Part shown: positions 52,772 through 61,354 of the stretch, in pieces
Layout of the letters: each line of letters begins with the position of its first letter
Numbering within the stretch: the first letter of the stretch is position 1
From: an uncultured Clostridia bacterium
GTDB lineage: Bacteria; Bacillota; Clostridia; TANB77; CAG-508
Reading direction: 5' to 3'
Length of the DNA stretch: 64,000 bases
Assembly: GCA_944386675.1 (NCBI GenBank)
Contig: CALXBY010000004.1
Span: forward strand, 1 to 64,000
The notes under the pieces: generated by a model
Seen by the model: the letters and a program-made list of their open reading frames with translations, nothing else
Database searches by the model: none
What the model was told of the DNA's origin: nothing
Position numbers and translations under genes: made by a program

Positions 52772-55700
52772 TTATTCATCAATTGTTGATATTCCAAGTG
52801 TAATTTCTTCTAGTACATCTAGTACTGCTTTTACTGTGTCTAATGCCGTAAACATTGGTACATTGTTCTGGGTTGCACATCTTCTAATATAGCTTCCATC
52901 TGTTTCTTGGTCTATAGAATCAATATTTCTTGTATTAATCACATAGCTGACATATCCTTTTCTTAAAGATTCTAATATTTCTTCACTACCTTCACTAATT
53001 TTCTTTTTCACTCTTGTTCTAATACCATGTTCTTTTAAGAATTTAGCAGTTCCTTTTGTTGCTTCTATATTAAATCCTAAGTTATAAAATCTTCTGATTA
53101 ATGGTAATGCTTCTTCTTTGTCTTTATCTGCTATTGTTACAAAAATTGTTCCATAATTTGCAAGTTTCATTCCTGTAGATTGTAATGCTTTATATAATGC
53201 TCTTGTTAATTTTTTATCATATCCGATAGCTTCTCCTGTTGATTTCATTTCAGGAGAAAGTGTTGCATCTAATCCTGATAATTTTGAGAATGAGAATGCT
53301 GGTGCTTTTACATACCATTTTTCTTTTTCTTTTGGGTATACTTGTGTTATTCCTTGTTCTTTTAAAGATTTTCCAAGCATAGCTAATGTTCCAATATCTG
53401 CTAAAGAGTAACCTGTTGATTTTGAAATAAATGGTACTGTTCTAGATGACCTTGGATTTACTTCTATTACATAAACATCTTCATTTTTATCCACGATAAA
53501 TTGAATATTATATAATCCAACAATACCAATACCTAATCCTAATTTTACTGTATAGTCTATGATTGTATCTTTCGCTTTTTGGCTAACACTAAATGTTGGA
53601 TATACACTAATACTATCTCCTGAGTGAATTCCTGTTTTTTCAACATGTTCCATAATGCCTGGTATAAAGACATCTTTTCCGTCACATACAGCATCTACTT
53701 CTAATTCTTTTCCTGTTATATATTTATCAACTAATACAGGTTGTTCTGTATTGATTTCAACAGCTGTTTTTAAATATTTTTCTAATGCTTTTTGATTAGA
53801 AACAATTTGCATTGCTCTTCCGCCTAATACATAGCTTGGTCTTACTAATACTGGATAACCAATTTCACTTGCCACTTTAATTCCATCTTCTATGTTTGTT
53901 ACCGCTTCTCCCTTTGGTTGTAATAATTTTAAATCTTTCATCACTCTTTCAAAAGCATCTCTATTTTCTGCTTTTTCAATGGCATTTACATCTGTACCAA
54001 TAATTTTAACTCCTAATTTTGAAAGTGGTCCTGCAAGATTAATTGCTGTTTGTCCACCTAAAGCTGCCACAACGCCTTCTGGTTTTTCTAGTTCTACAAT
54101 ATTCATAACATCTTCTACAGTTAATGGTTCGAAATATAGCTTATCACTAGTTGTATAATCTGTTGAAACTGTTTCTGGATTGTTATTAATGATAATTGCT
54201 TCATATCCTGCTTCTTTAATAGTCTTTACTGCATGAACTGTAGAATAGTCAAATTCTACACCTTGTCCAATTCTAATTGGTCCAGCACCTAACACAATGA
54301 TTTTTTTCTTATCACTTACAATTGATTCATTTTCTTCTTCATAGGTAGAATAAAAATATGGCACATAGCTTTCAAATTCGCTACTACAAGTATCTATCAT
54401 TTTATATACAGGATATATGTTATTTTTCTTTCTTAATTCATAAATATCTGCTTCTTTTTTCTTCCAAACATTTGCAATATATTTATCACTAAATCCCATT
54501 TTCTTAACAGTTTTTAATGTATCAATATCTCCTACATTTTTCTTTAACACTTTTTCCATTTCAACAATATTTTTAATTTTCTCTAAGAAAAACATATCAA
54601 TTTTAGTAGTATTATATATCAATCCTAAATCTACATTTCTTCTCATTAATTCTGCGATAGCATAAATTCTATCATCTGTTCCATCTTTTATGTATGTCAT
54701 CATTTCTTCTGTTTCCATCTCATCAAATTTCTTATGATAAATATGACATACACCAGTTTCTAATGACCTTATTGCTTTTAATAAACTTTCTTCAAATGTT
54801 CTTCCAACACTCATAACCTCTCCAGTTGCCTTCATTTGTGTACTTAACTTATTTGAAGCAAGTGTAAATTTATCAAATGGAAATCTTGGTATTTTGCAAA
54901 CCACATAATCTAAAGCTGGTTCGAAACTTGCTGGGGTATTTGCTAATGGGATTTCTTCTAATCTCATACCTACTGCGATTTTAGCTGAAACTCTAGCAAT
55001 TGGGTACCCACTTGCCTTTGAAGCTAGTGCTGATGAACGAGATACCCTTGGGTTTACTTCTATAACATAATAGTTAAAAGAGTGTGGGTCTAAAGCAAAT
55101 TGAACATTACATCCACCTTCTATTTTTAAAGCTCTAATGATTTTTAGGCTACTATCTCTTAGTAATTGATATTCTTTATTTGTTAAAGTTTGGCTTGGTG
55201 CGACAACAATAGAATCTCCTGTATGAACACCAACTGGATCTAAGTTTTCCATGTTACAAATCGTGATAGCTGTATCATTATGGTCTCTCATTACCTCATA
55301 TTCAATTTCTTTATATCCTTTAATACTTTTTTCTACTAGTACTTGATTCACTGGAGAAAGTTTTAGAGCATGTTTTAATAATGGTTTTAATTCTTGTTCA
55401 TTATCTGCAAAGCCTCCACCAGTTCCTCCTAAAGTAAAAGCAGGTCTTAAAACAACTGGATAACCAATTTTATTGGCTGCTTCAATTCCTTCTTCCTCTG
55501 ATTCTGCAATAATAGATTCTAATACAGGTTCTCCTAACTCTTGGCATAATTCCTTAAATTTTTCTCTATCTTCTGCCTTTTCAATGCTTTCACTACTAGT
55601 TCCTAAAAGCTCTACTTGGCATTCTTGTAAAACGCCTTTTCTATATAGTTGCATTGCTATATTTAATCCAGTTTGCCCACCTATTCCTGGTAAAATAGCA

Positions 55701-55951
55701 TCTGGTCTTTCGAATCTTATAATTTTAGCAACATATTCTAATGTTAATGGCTCCATATATACTTTATCAGCAATGGCTGTATCTGTCATAATGGTTGCCG
55801 GGTTGGAATTTACTAATATAACTTTATATCCTTCTTCTTTTAGTGCTAAACAAGCTTGTGTTCCAGCATAATCAAATTCTGCTGCTTGTCCAATCACAAT
55901 TGGTCCAGAACCAATCACTAATACGGTTTTTATATCTTTTCTTTTTGGCAT
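52772..55951 (-). CDS. carB: Carbamoyl-phosphate synthase large subunit
   Basis: A 1059-residue enzyme subunit forming carbamoyl phosphate from bicarbonate, ammonia and two ATP. Two homologous ATP-grasp halves are visible ([20 protein letters not shown] and [20 protein letters not shown]), plus the C-terminal MGS-like allosteric domain (about 930-1059). The start at 55951 lies 9 nt after AAAGGA; an in-frame ATG at 55960 overlaps that site. It is the second gene of a carAB operon feeding pyrimidine and arginine synthesis. Confidence 0.97.
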   Translation of the reverse strand: MPKRKDIKTVLVIGSGPIVIGQAAEFDYAGTQACLALKEEGYKVILVNSNPATIMTDTAIADKVYMEPLTLEYVAKIIRFERPDAILPGIGGQTGLNIAMQLYRKGVLQECQVELLGTSSESIEKAEDREKFKELCQELGEPVLESIIAESEEEGIEAANKIGYPVVLRPAFTLGGTGGGFADNEQELKPLLKHALKLSPVNQVLVEKSIKGYKEIEYEVMRDHNDTAITICNMENLDPVGVHTGDSIVVAPSQTLTNKEYQLLRDSSLKIIRALKIEGGCNVQFALDPHSFNYYVIEVNPRVSRSSALASKASGYPIARVSAKIAVGMRLEEIPLANTPASFEPALDYVVCKIPRFPFDKFTLASNKLSTQMKATGEVMSVGRTFEESLLKAIRSLETGVCHIYHKKFDEMETEEMMTYIKDGTDDRIYAIAELMRRNVDLGLIYNTTKIDMFFLEKIKNIVEMEKVLKKNVGDIDTLKTVKKMGFSDKYIANVWKKKEADIYELRKKNNIYPVYKMIDTCSSEFESYVPYFYSTYEEENESIVSDKKKIIVLGAGPIRIGQGVEFDYSTVHAVKTIKEAGYEAIIINNNPETVSTDYTTSDKLYFEPLTVEDVMNIVELEKPEGVVAALGGQTAINLAGPLSKLGVKIIGTDVNAIEKAENRDAFERVMKDLKLLQPKGEAVTNIEDGIKVASEIGYPVLVRPSYVLGGRAMQIVSNQKALEKYLKTAVEINTEQPVLVDKYITGKELEVDAVCDGKDVFIPGIMEHVEKTGIHSGDSISVYPTFSVSQKAKDTIIDYTVKLGLGIGIVGLYNIQFIVDKNEDVYVIEVNPRSSRTVPFISKSTGYSLADIGTLAMLGKSLKEQGITQVYPKEKEKWYVKAPAFSFSKLSGLDATLSPEMKSTGEAIGYDKKLTRALYKALQSTGMKLANYGTIFVTIADKDKEEALPLIRRFYNLGFNIEATKGTAKFLKEHGIRTRVKKKISEGSEEILESLRKGYVSYVINTRNIDSIDQETDGSYIRRCATQNNVPMFTALDTVKAVLDVLEEITLGISTIDE

Positions 55952-56041
55952 TTTATTCATTCCTTTCTTTAAAAAACGATTTCTATTTCCAATTTTTCTT
56001 ACTAAATTCGAAAAAGAATTAGTATATTGCTAGGCAAACGA

Positions 56042-56090
56042 GATTTGAATTTATGAGGCGTACGATTTGTACGTCGATTAAATTCAAATC
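56042..56090. repeat. Long hairpin in the carA-carB gap
   Basis: Perfect 12-bp inverted repeat GATTTGAATTTA/TAAATTCAAATC with an inner CGTAC/GTACG stem, in the 164-bp gap between carA and carB. No T-run follows, so it is more likely an mRNA-stabilising or processing structure than a terminator. Confidence 0.7.
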
Positions 56091-56115
56091 GAAGTTTAAC
56101 GACGCAAGATGCTGA

Positions 56116-57204
56116 TTATTTTTCGAATCCCCCCATTATTTTAATAAATTTATCAAACAAATACCCACTATCTTGTGGTCCTGGTGCACTTTCAGGGTGA
56201 TATTGTACACTAAATACTTTATCTTTTTTACATTCCACACCTTCAATTGTGTTATCCAATATATTTTTATGTGTCGCAACTAAATCTGTTTTCTCTAATG
56301 ATTTTTCATCTACTGCATAACTATGGTTTTGACTTGTAATTTCAATCTTATCTGTTTTTAAATTTAATACTGGATGGTTTCCACCTCTATGCCCAAATTT
56401 TAATTTATATGTTTTTGCACCATATGCTAAACTAATCATTTGATGTCCTAAACAAATTCCAAAGATTGGATATTTTCCTTTTAATTCTTTTACAAGCTTA
56501 ATAACCTCTTTTACATCTTCTGGATCACCTGGTCCATTTGATAAAAAGACTCCATCTGGTTTTAAACTTTCAATTTCTTTTGCTGTCGTGTTATATGGCA
56601 CAATTGTTACATTACAACCTCTTTTATTTAAACTTCTTATGATATTTAACTTAATACCACAATCAACTGCTACCACATTATATTTGTAACCCGCTGTTCT
56701 AGAATACCATTTCTTTTTACAACTTACTTTTGATACAGCATCTTTTGGAATATCATATGCATTTAATTTTTTTAACGCTTCTTCTTTACTAGTTGTAATA
56801 TCTGTAATAATAACCTTTCTACTTCCTTTATTTCTGATACTTCTTGTTAATTTTCTAGTATCAATACCTGAAATTCCTGGTATATCATTTTCCTCTAAAT
56901 ATTCTGATAATGTTTTGGTATAACGGAAATTGCTTGGTAAATCATTATACTCTCTTACAACCATTCCACCAATTGTTGGTTGTCTTGTTTCATAATCTTC
57001 ATCTGTAATTCCATAATTTCCGATTAATGGATATGTCATCACTACCATTTGATAGGTATATGATGGGTCTGAAACAATTTCTTGATACCCAACCATTGAG
57101 GTGTTAAAAACAATTTCACAAATGGCTTCTTTATCAGCACCAAATCCATACCCTAAATATTCTTCTCCATCTTCTAGTACAATTTTTTTGTTAAATGTTT
57201 TCAT
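56116..57204 (-). CDS. carA: Carbamoyl-phosphate synthase small subunit
   Basis: A 362-residue glutaminase subunit that supplies ammonia to CarB. The N-terminal CarA-specific domain (EDGEEYLGYGFGADKE) is followed by a class I glutamine amidotransferase with nucleophile FGICLGHQMISLAYG (Cys near 243) and His/Glu in QYHPESAPGP. The start 57204 follows TGGAGGTTTTT. It is preceded by a leader with a terminator and small ORF. Confidence 0.97.
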   Translation of the reverse strand: MKTFNKKIVLEDGEEYLGYGFGADKEAICEIVFNTSMVGYQEIVSDPSYTYQMVVMTYPLIGNYGITDEDYETRQPTIGGMVVREYNDLPSNFRYTKTLSEYLEENDIPGISGIDTRKLTRSIRNKGSRKVIITDITTSKEEALKKLNAYDIPKDAVSKVSCKKKWYSRTAGYKYNVVAVDCGIKLNIIRSLNKRGCNVTIVPYNTTAKEIESLKPDGVFLSNGPGDPEDVKEVIKLVKELKGKYPIFGICLGHQMISLAYGAKTYKLKFGHRGGNHPVLNLKTDKIEITSQNHSYAVDEKSLEKTDLVATHKNILDNTIEGVECKKDKVFSVQYHPESAPGPQDSGYLFDKFIKIMGGFEK

Positions 57205-57241
57205 AAAAACCTCCATCCATATATATAATTTTCTATAATGC

Positions 57242-57271
57242 AAAAAAAAATAAGGAACAAAACTCCTTACT
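57242..57271 (-). terminator. Attenuator-like terminator in the carAB leader
   Basis: TAAGGAGTTTTGTTCCTTA hairpin followed by nine T, 38 bp upstream of the carA start and immediately after the stop codon of a 27-codon ORF. It lies inside the transcript that starts at the promoter at 57389-57418, so it must be read through for carAB expression. Confidence 0.75.
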
Positions 57272-57354
57272 TAAAATGGAAATGAAAATAAAGCAACTAT
57301 TAAAAAAACAGCTGAAATATTTATGCAATTACTTTTTTCTAAATAGTTTTTCAT
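57271..57354 (-). CDS. Putative carAB leader peptide (27 residues)
   Basis: MKNYLEKSNCINISAVFLIV then ALFSFPF and stop, with a strong AAAGGGAGTAAGAAA ribosome site. The last third of the ORF is U-rich in the mRNA and ends at the base of the terminator hairpin. In enterobacterial pyrBI a U-rich leader peptide region couples UTP-dependent polymerase pausing to attenuation; the same layout is suggested here. It could instead be a small membrane protein. Confidence 0.6.
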   Translation of the reverse strand: MKNYLEKSNCINISAVFLIVALFSFPF

Positions 57355-57388
57355 TTTCTTACTCCCTTTTATATTTTATATCTTTACT

Positions 57389-57418
57389 ATTATACCAGAA
57401 ACAATATACAGATTGCAA
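57389..57418 (-). promoter_or_regulatory. Promoter of the carAB leader
   Basis: TTGCAA (57413-57418), 18 bp, TATAAT (57389-57394), 35 bp upstream of the leader ORF start. No PyrR-binding loop consensus was seen between it and carA. Confidence 0.7.
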
Positions 57419-57448
57419 CATTTTTTATTATTTTTTATAGATATGGGA

Positions 57449-57486
57449 ACAACCTGTGCTCCCTAACCAGGTTTGCACAGGTTGTA
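57449..57486 (-). terminator. Hairpin after the DUF4097-like gene
   Basis: ACAACCTGTGC/GCACAGGTTGT perfect 11-bp stem with a 15-nt loop. The T-run is not immediate, but it sits 8 bp after the stop. Confidence 0.6.
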
Positions 57487-57494
57487 ATTAACTT

Positions 57495-58058
57495 TTACAA
57501 TACAAAGATATCTCCACTTATAGTAGAAGCCTGAAATTTTACTATCTCATTCCCATTAGTTTTGTGACTATTATAAAATTTGCCACTTACACTTTTAGCT
57601 TCCACTTCAACACATGCAGCTTTAAACTCTGTTCGGATATCTGCCTTCACTGTTGAAACATAAACACTACTTTCTTTGTCTGGTGCATGCTTAATCCTTA
57701 CCTCACCATCTTTGGTCTTTATTCGAAGCTCTTTCGGTAACAAACCTTCAACTTTAACATTACCCGAAATTGTACCAATAGAAAGATATTTTATGCCGTT
57801 TTCAGGAATTGCTATTTTCATTTCAAGATTTCCGACCTCTTCTTTTTCTTCAGTAGCTATAACCAAATCTTCTTTACTTATAATTTTAAAACCTGCATTT
57901 TTAGGAGAAACCCCATAGAGCCATATCTGTACTTTATTCGCTTTTGTTGCCTGTACAGATACATTAATTTTTCTCGCTGTAATAATAATTCTCTCTGTTT
58001 CCTTTACTCGAAAAGACTCCCTTTTGTCTATCCGATGTTCTTTTACTCCTTTTCCCAT
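57495..58058 (-). CDS. DUF4097-like beta-strand repeat protein
   Basis: A 187-residue soluble protein with repeated short beta strands of the DUF4097/adhesin-like kind: YLSIGTISGNVKVEGLLPKE, LRIKTKDGEVRIKHAP and VEAKSVSGKFYNS, ASTISGDIFVL. There is no signal peptide or membrane helix. Function unknown. The base composition is visibly less AT-rich than its neighbours, suggesting a different origin. AAAGGAAGAAAAAATT precedes the ATG. Confidence 0.65.
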   Translation of the reverse strand: MGKGVKEHRIDKRESFRVKETERIIITARKINVSVQATKANKVQIWLYGVSPKNAGFKIISKEDLVIATEEKEEVGNLEMKIAIPENGIKYLSIGTISGNVKVEGLLPKELRIKTKDGEVRIKHAPDKESSVYVSTVKADIRTEFKAACVEVEAKSVSGKFYNSHKTNGNEIVKFQASTISGDIFVL

Positions 58059-58196
58059 AATTTTTTCTTCCTTTCTTTTATTTTTTTATTGCTTTAAAAT
58101 AATTTTAGGAAATTTCCACTAATGGTCATTGCCTATATTATTGCGGTATTATACCATAGAACACCTACAAATTCAAGTTTATATGCTCTTTAGCTT

Positions 58197-58526
58197 TTAT
58201 TTTTCATCTTCTCCATAAATTTTATCTACTATTGGAAATGCTTTCCAAGCCAAAGGCCAACCACAATAGAAAGCTAATTGTGTAATAACTTCTACTATTT
58301 CTGTTTTCGTAATTCCATGTGCTTTTCCCATTGCAATATGAGATTCAAATGGTCCTTCTACAATTCCTTTTCCAAATAAAGCTGCAATGGTTATCATACT
58401 TCTATCTCTTGGATTTAGTTTATCCTCCCTTGACCAAATTTCTCCAAATAATACATCATCATTTAGTTCTGCAAATTTTGGAGCTAATTTCCCTAAATTA
58501 TCTCTTCCTGCTGTTTGTTTTTCCAT
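58197..58526 (-). CDS. Carboxymuconolactone decarboxylase-like protein
   Basis: A 109-residue AhpD/CMD-fold protein: LFGEIWSREDKLNPRDRSMI and ITQLAFYCGWPLAWKAFPIV. The single Cys (YCGW) is not a CxxC peroxidase pair, so the substrate is uncertain. Proteins of this type commonly share operons with aldo-keto reductases under MerR control, as here. AAGGAGGAATGTATT precedes the ATG. Confidence 0.9.
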   Translation of the reverse strand: MEKQTAGRDNLGKLAPKFAELNDDVLFGEIWSREDKLNPRDRSMITIAALFGKGIVEGPFESHIAMGKAHGITKTEIVEVITQLAFYCGWPLAWKAFPIVDKIYGEDEK

Positions 58527-58579
58527 AATACATTCCTCCTTAAAATTTATTATTTTATATTTTTTAATATTATATACAT

Positions 58580-59173
58580 TTAGATATTTTCAAAATAGTT
58601 TGCTATTTCTTGCATTCTATTCATTTGGTCTACCTTAAAAGGACATCTTGTATTACAATGTCCACATTGAATACAATCTTTTGCTGTCTTTTCTAAGTTT
58701 TTATAATGGTCTTTTGCCAATATATCTCCTGCTTTTGACAAATCATAATATTTATTAATTAACCCTATATCCAATCCCATAGGACAAGGTTCACAATGAT
58801 TACAATATACGCATTTTCCTGTTGCTTCTGGTGGTGTAAATTCACTAATAATAGAATAATCTTTTTCTTCCTCAGTTGCTTTATTAAACTTCAAAATTTC
58901 TTCTAAATCTTTTTTACCTCTAATTCCTGGAAGTACTGTTAAAACACCTGGTTTATCTAAAGCATATTGTATACATTGAATTTTAGTAAGTGCTTTTCCA
59001 AATGGAGAAGTTCTTTCATCTAATAATTGTCCACTAGAAAATGCTTTCATGACAGATATGCCAACACCTTCTGCTTCACATCTTCTATATAATTCCATTC
59101 TTTCATTTACACTACCATTGGCATAAGTACCTTGCTCATAATCATATGCTGGATTAATACTAAAATTATACAT
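58580..59173 (-). pseudogene. Aldo/keto reductase with ferredoxin tail, N-terminal half deleted
   Basis: 197 readable residues cover the second half of an aldo/keto reductase (FSINPAYDYEQGTYANGSVN, GVGISVMKAFSSGQLLDER, LTVLPGIRGKKDLEEIL) and a C-terminal 4Fe-4S module (CVYCNHCEPCP and CIQCGHCNTRCP). The catalytic Tyr/Lys/Asp half, about 170 residues, is absent. The ATG at 59173 coincides with the predicted transcription start of the promoter, leaving no ribosome site, so the deletion removed the start as well. Confidence 0.8.
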
Positions 59174-59179
59174 ACTTAC

Positions 59180-59210
59180 CTTATACCACTTAGAGTTTAC
59201 TTTAAGTCAA
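59180..59210 (-). promoter_or_regulatory. MerR-family promoter with 19-bp spacer
   Basis: TTGACT (59205-59210), 19 bp, TATAAG (59180-59185). The spacer holds a dyad ACTTAAAGT-AA-ACTCTAAGT (59188-59207). Overlong 19-bp spacers with a central dyad are diagnostic of MerR regulators such as AdhR, which control aldo-keto reductase operons. Confidence 0.8.
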
Positions 59211-59268
59211 TACTTTTTATAAAATATGTTAAAAATAATAGAGCTGTTTTAACAACTCTATTGAAAAC

Positions 59269-60543
59269 TTATCTATATTCTTCTTTATCTTCATCCCAAG
59301 AATTTGGCTCATAAACAGTTCCTACAAACCATATTTCATTTGTTTCTTTATCTCTAATAAAATACAAAAATGGTTTATCCATTTTAATTTCCTCTGGTTT
59401 CGTACGATTATCATCAATCATTGCAGTAATATCCATAGTAATAGCAGTAACTGCTGCTGCTTTTATACCTCTTTCTGTAAAGTCTATGTCTGCTTTGTGT
59501 AAGGCATTACCAACATACAGACTTGTATCTGCCATATTTGAAAAATCTGCTAAATTACCATCAAAAGCATCTGTAATTCCTAACTTCATTAAATCTTCCT
59601 TTAATGGTAAATCATAATCAAAAGAAAATTTAGGTATTGAAATATTCACTCCATAACTTGTTTCTGAAGCTAAAATTTCATTTTCTATAATACGGTTTAA
59701 TTCTTCTGTCGTAAATGTATCAACATATTCAGACAAATTATCTTCTGGCATAATTGCAACAAATTGTAATTGTGTATTATCATACTTTTTTAAATCCATC
59801 GTCAAAGCCGTTATGTCTTTATCTTTATAATATCCAAATTGTTCATTCTTTGTTTCTTTATGCATCATGGTTGCTGTCATTTTATTACCATCGTCTAAAT
59901 AGAAATCTTCTCCATAGGTATCATTTGTATCAAAAGAATTTGCCCATTCCATATCTATTGCTAGAGCATTTACAAGAATCATATTGGTAGCTGGATTTTG
60001 TACTGTATGGTCATCTAACATATTTTTTATAATTCCCAAAGTTTTATTTTCTATCCACTGATTTATATTTGTTGCATCTCGAAATGCGTCATAATTAATT
60101 TCTGCATTATATTTTTTCGTTAATATATTTTTATAATCTTCCTTTACAACATTAGCATATGTATCTCTTATATATACGCCATTTGCCAAAGATAACACAT
60201 CATCTATAGGATTATATTTTGTTAGATTTAATCCTTTAATCACATTTTCAATTTGTGTTTTGGTATTTCCATTTGCACCTTCATCTAACATATTTAATGC
60301 ATATTTTATTGATAATGGACTATATACCATATTTTCTTTTTTATTTTCCAATTTTAAAAATTTCATTGAAAAATCAGATGTGCTCATATCTGCTAAACCA
60401 CTTCCTGTTACTGTAGGATTTCCCTTTGTTTCTTTGTTTTTATTAATAATGATTGCTAAGGTTGCTACTATTATAATTGCTAATAATATCAATAATATAA
60501 CCATTGTTTTAAATTTTATTTTTAATTCTTTTTTCTCTTGCAT
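59269..60543 (-). CDS. Membrane-anchored serpin
   Basis: A 424-residue serine protease inhibitor. An N-terminal signal anchor (about 10-32) leads to an extracellular serpin domain: NMVYSPLSIKYALNMLDEGA, ANGVYIRDTYANVV, MILVNALAIDMEWANSFDTN and the hinge TERGIKAAAVTAITM. The reactive loop then runs through DITAMIDDNRTKPEEIKMDK before PFLYFIRDKETNEIWFVGTV. A small-residue hinge indicates an inhibitory serpin. The start 60543 follows AAAGGGGATTAAAA. Bacterial serpins of gut species are thought to block host or competitor proteases. Confidence 0.93.
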   Translation of the reverse strand: MQEKKELKIKFKTMVILLILLAIIIVATLAIIINKNKETKGNPTVTGSGLADMSTSDFSMKFLKLENKKENMVYSPLSIKYALNMLDEGANGNTKTQIENVIKGLNLTKYNPIDDVLSLANGVYIRDTYANVVKEDYKNILTKKYNAEINYDAFRDATNINQWIENKTLGIIKNMLDDHTVQNPATNMILVNALAIDMEWANSFDTNDTYGEDFYLDDGNKMTATMMHKETKNEQFGYYKDKDITALTMDLKKYDNTQLQFVAIMPEDNLSEYVDTFTTEELNRIIENEILASETSYGVNISIPKFSFDYDLPLKEDLMKLGITDAFDGNLADFSNMADTSLYVGNALHKADIDFTERGIKAAAVTAITMDITAMIDDNRTKPEEIKMDKPFLYFIRDKETNEIWFVGTVYEPNSWDEDKEEYR

Positions 60544-60562
60544 TTTTAATCCCCTTTTTCTT

Positions 60563-60832
60563 TTATTTTTGATTAATTGTTTTCTCCCAAACACTTCTTA
60601 TTAATTTTAAAGATAATGTAGATAATATAAAACCTATGACTGGAACTAATGAACTTAAAGCTACATTTGTAAACTTATTTATCATATTTGAATAAATAAT
60701 AACTACTATATATGTCAATATGCAAATACAAATTTTTCTGGTCCAACTTGTTTCCCATCTTTTGTCTAATTCAACTCTTTTGTTTCTTTCCTTAATTTCT
60801 AAAATTTCTTTTTCTAATTCTTCATTACTCAT
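60563..60832 (-). CDS. Small membrane protein, hypothetical
   Basis: An 89-residue protein with an N-terminal charged coiled segment (NEELEKEILEIKERNKRVEL), an amphipathic WETSWTRK and two membrane helices (about 32-48 and 55-75). The type occurs in clostridia without assigned function. AAAGGGGGAAGAAAA precedes the ATG. It is 19 bp upstream of the serpin gene and probably co-transcribed. Confidence 0.7.
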   Translation of the reverse strand: MSNEELEKEILEIKERNKRVELDKRWETSWTRKICICILTYIVVIIYSNMINKFTNVALSSLVPVIGFILSTLSLKLIRSVWEKTINQK

Positions 60833-60911
60833 TTTTCTTCCCCCTTTTCTTTATTAAACATTTATTTTTATAAATTATATCAATAAGTTTCTTTTTTTAC
60901 AATAAAATAAA

Positions 60912-60951
60912 CAAAAAAGCTTACAAACATTTCTGTCCATAAGCTTTTTTC
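60912..60951 (-). terminator. Terminator after tRNA-Leu
   Basis: AAAAAAGCTTA/TAAGCTTTTTT stem with an 18-nt loop, 2 bp past the tRNA 3' CCA. Confidence 0.85.
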
Positions 60952-60952
60952 A

Positions 60953-61035
60953 TGGTACCGATGGTGGGACTCGAACCCACATGGTTTCCCGCTGGATTTT
61001 GAGTCCAGTGCGTCTACCAATTCCGCCACATCGGC
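60953..61035 (-). tRNA. tRNA-Leu (anticodon CAA)
   Basis: The minus strand folds as a class II tRNA: acceptor GCCGATG/CATCGGT, D-arm with GGTAGACGC, anticodon arm CTGGA-CTCAAAA-TCCAG giving CAA, variable arm GCGGGAAACCATGT, T-arm GGGTTCGAGTCCC, encoded CCA. It reads the codon UUG. It is a single tRNA with its own terminator. Confidence 0.95.
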
Positions 61036-61112
61036 ATATAATATATACTAATATATATTAGCATATATCTTTTAAAAAGTCTAGAATAATTTAATAAGTT
61101 TTTCAAAAATTC

Positions 61113-61142
61113 TTGAAACCCGCTTCTTATCTATGATATAAT
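61113..61142 (+). promoter_or_regulatory. Promoter of the 60-residue ORF
   Basis: TTGAAA (61113-61118), 18 bp, TATAAT (61137-61142), 29 bp upstream of the plus-strand start codon. Confidence 0.7.
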
Positions 61143-61171
61143 GTAGCTAAGTAAATTTCAGGAGGTCATTT

Positions 61172-61354
61172 ATGGATATTGTTTATGAAAATGATGATAA
61201 TTTAGCATTATTCCAAAATAATTGTTTAGCATTAACTATTAGACAAGAATATCGTCTTCAAGTTACTTATAAGGTTTTTAATAAAAGTCTTTCTGTATCT
61301 GTAAAATCTATATTTAGTGCTGCTGTACTTACTGTTTTAAATATTTTTATTTAA
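61172..61354 (+). CDS. Hypothetical protein, 60 residues
   Basis: MDIVYENDDNLALFQNNCLA, RQEYRLQVTYKVFNKSLSVS, ending in a hydrophobic AAVLTVLNIFI. I do not recognise it. A clear promoter and a perfect CAGGAGGTCATTT ribosome site support expression. Its 3' end overlaps the convergent HExxH gene by 8 bp. Confidence 0.65.
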   Translation: MDIVYENDDNLALFQNNCLALTIRQEYRLQVTYKVFNKSLSVSVKSIFSAAVLTVLNIFI

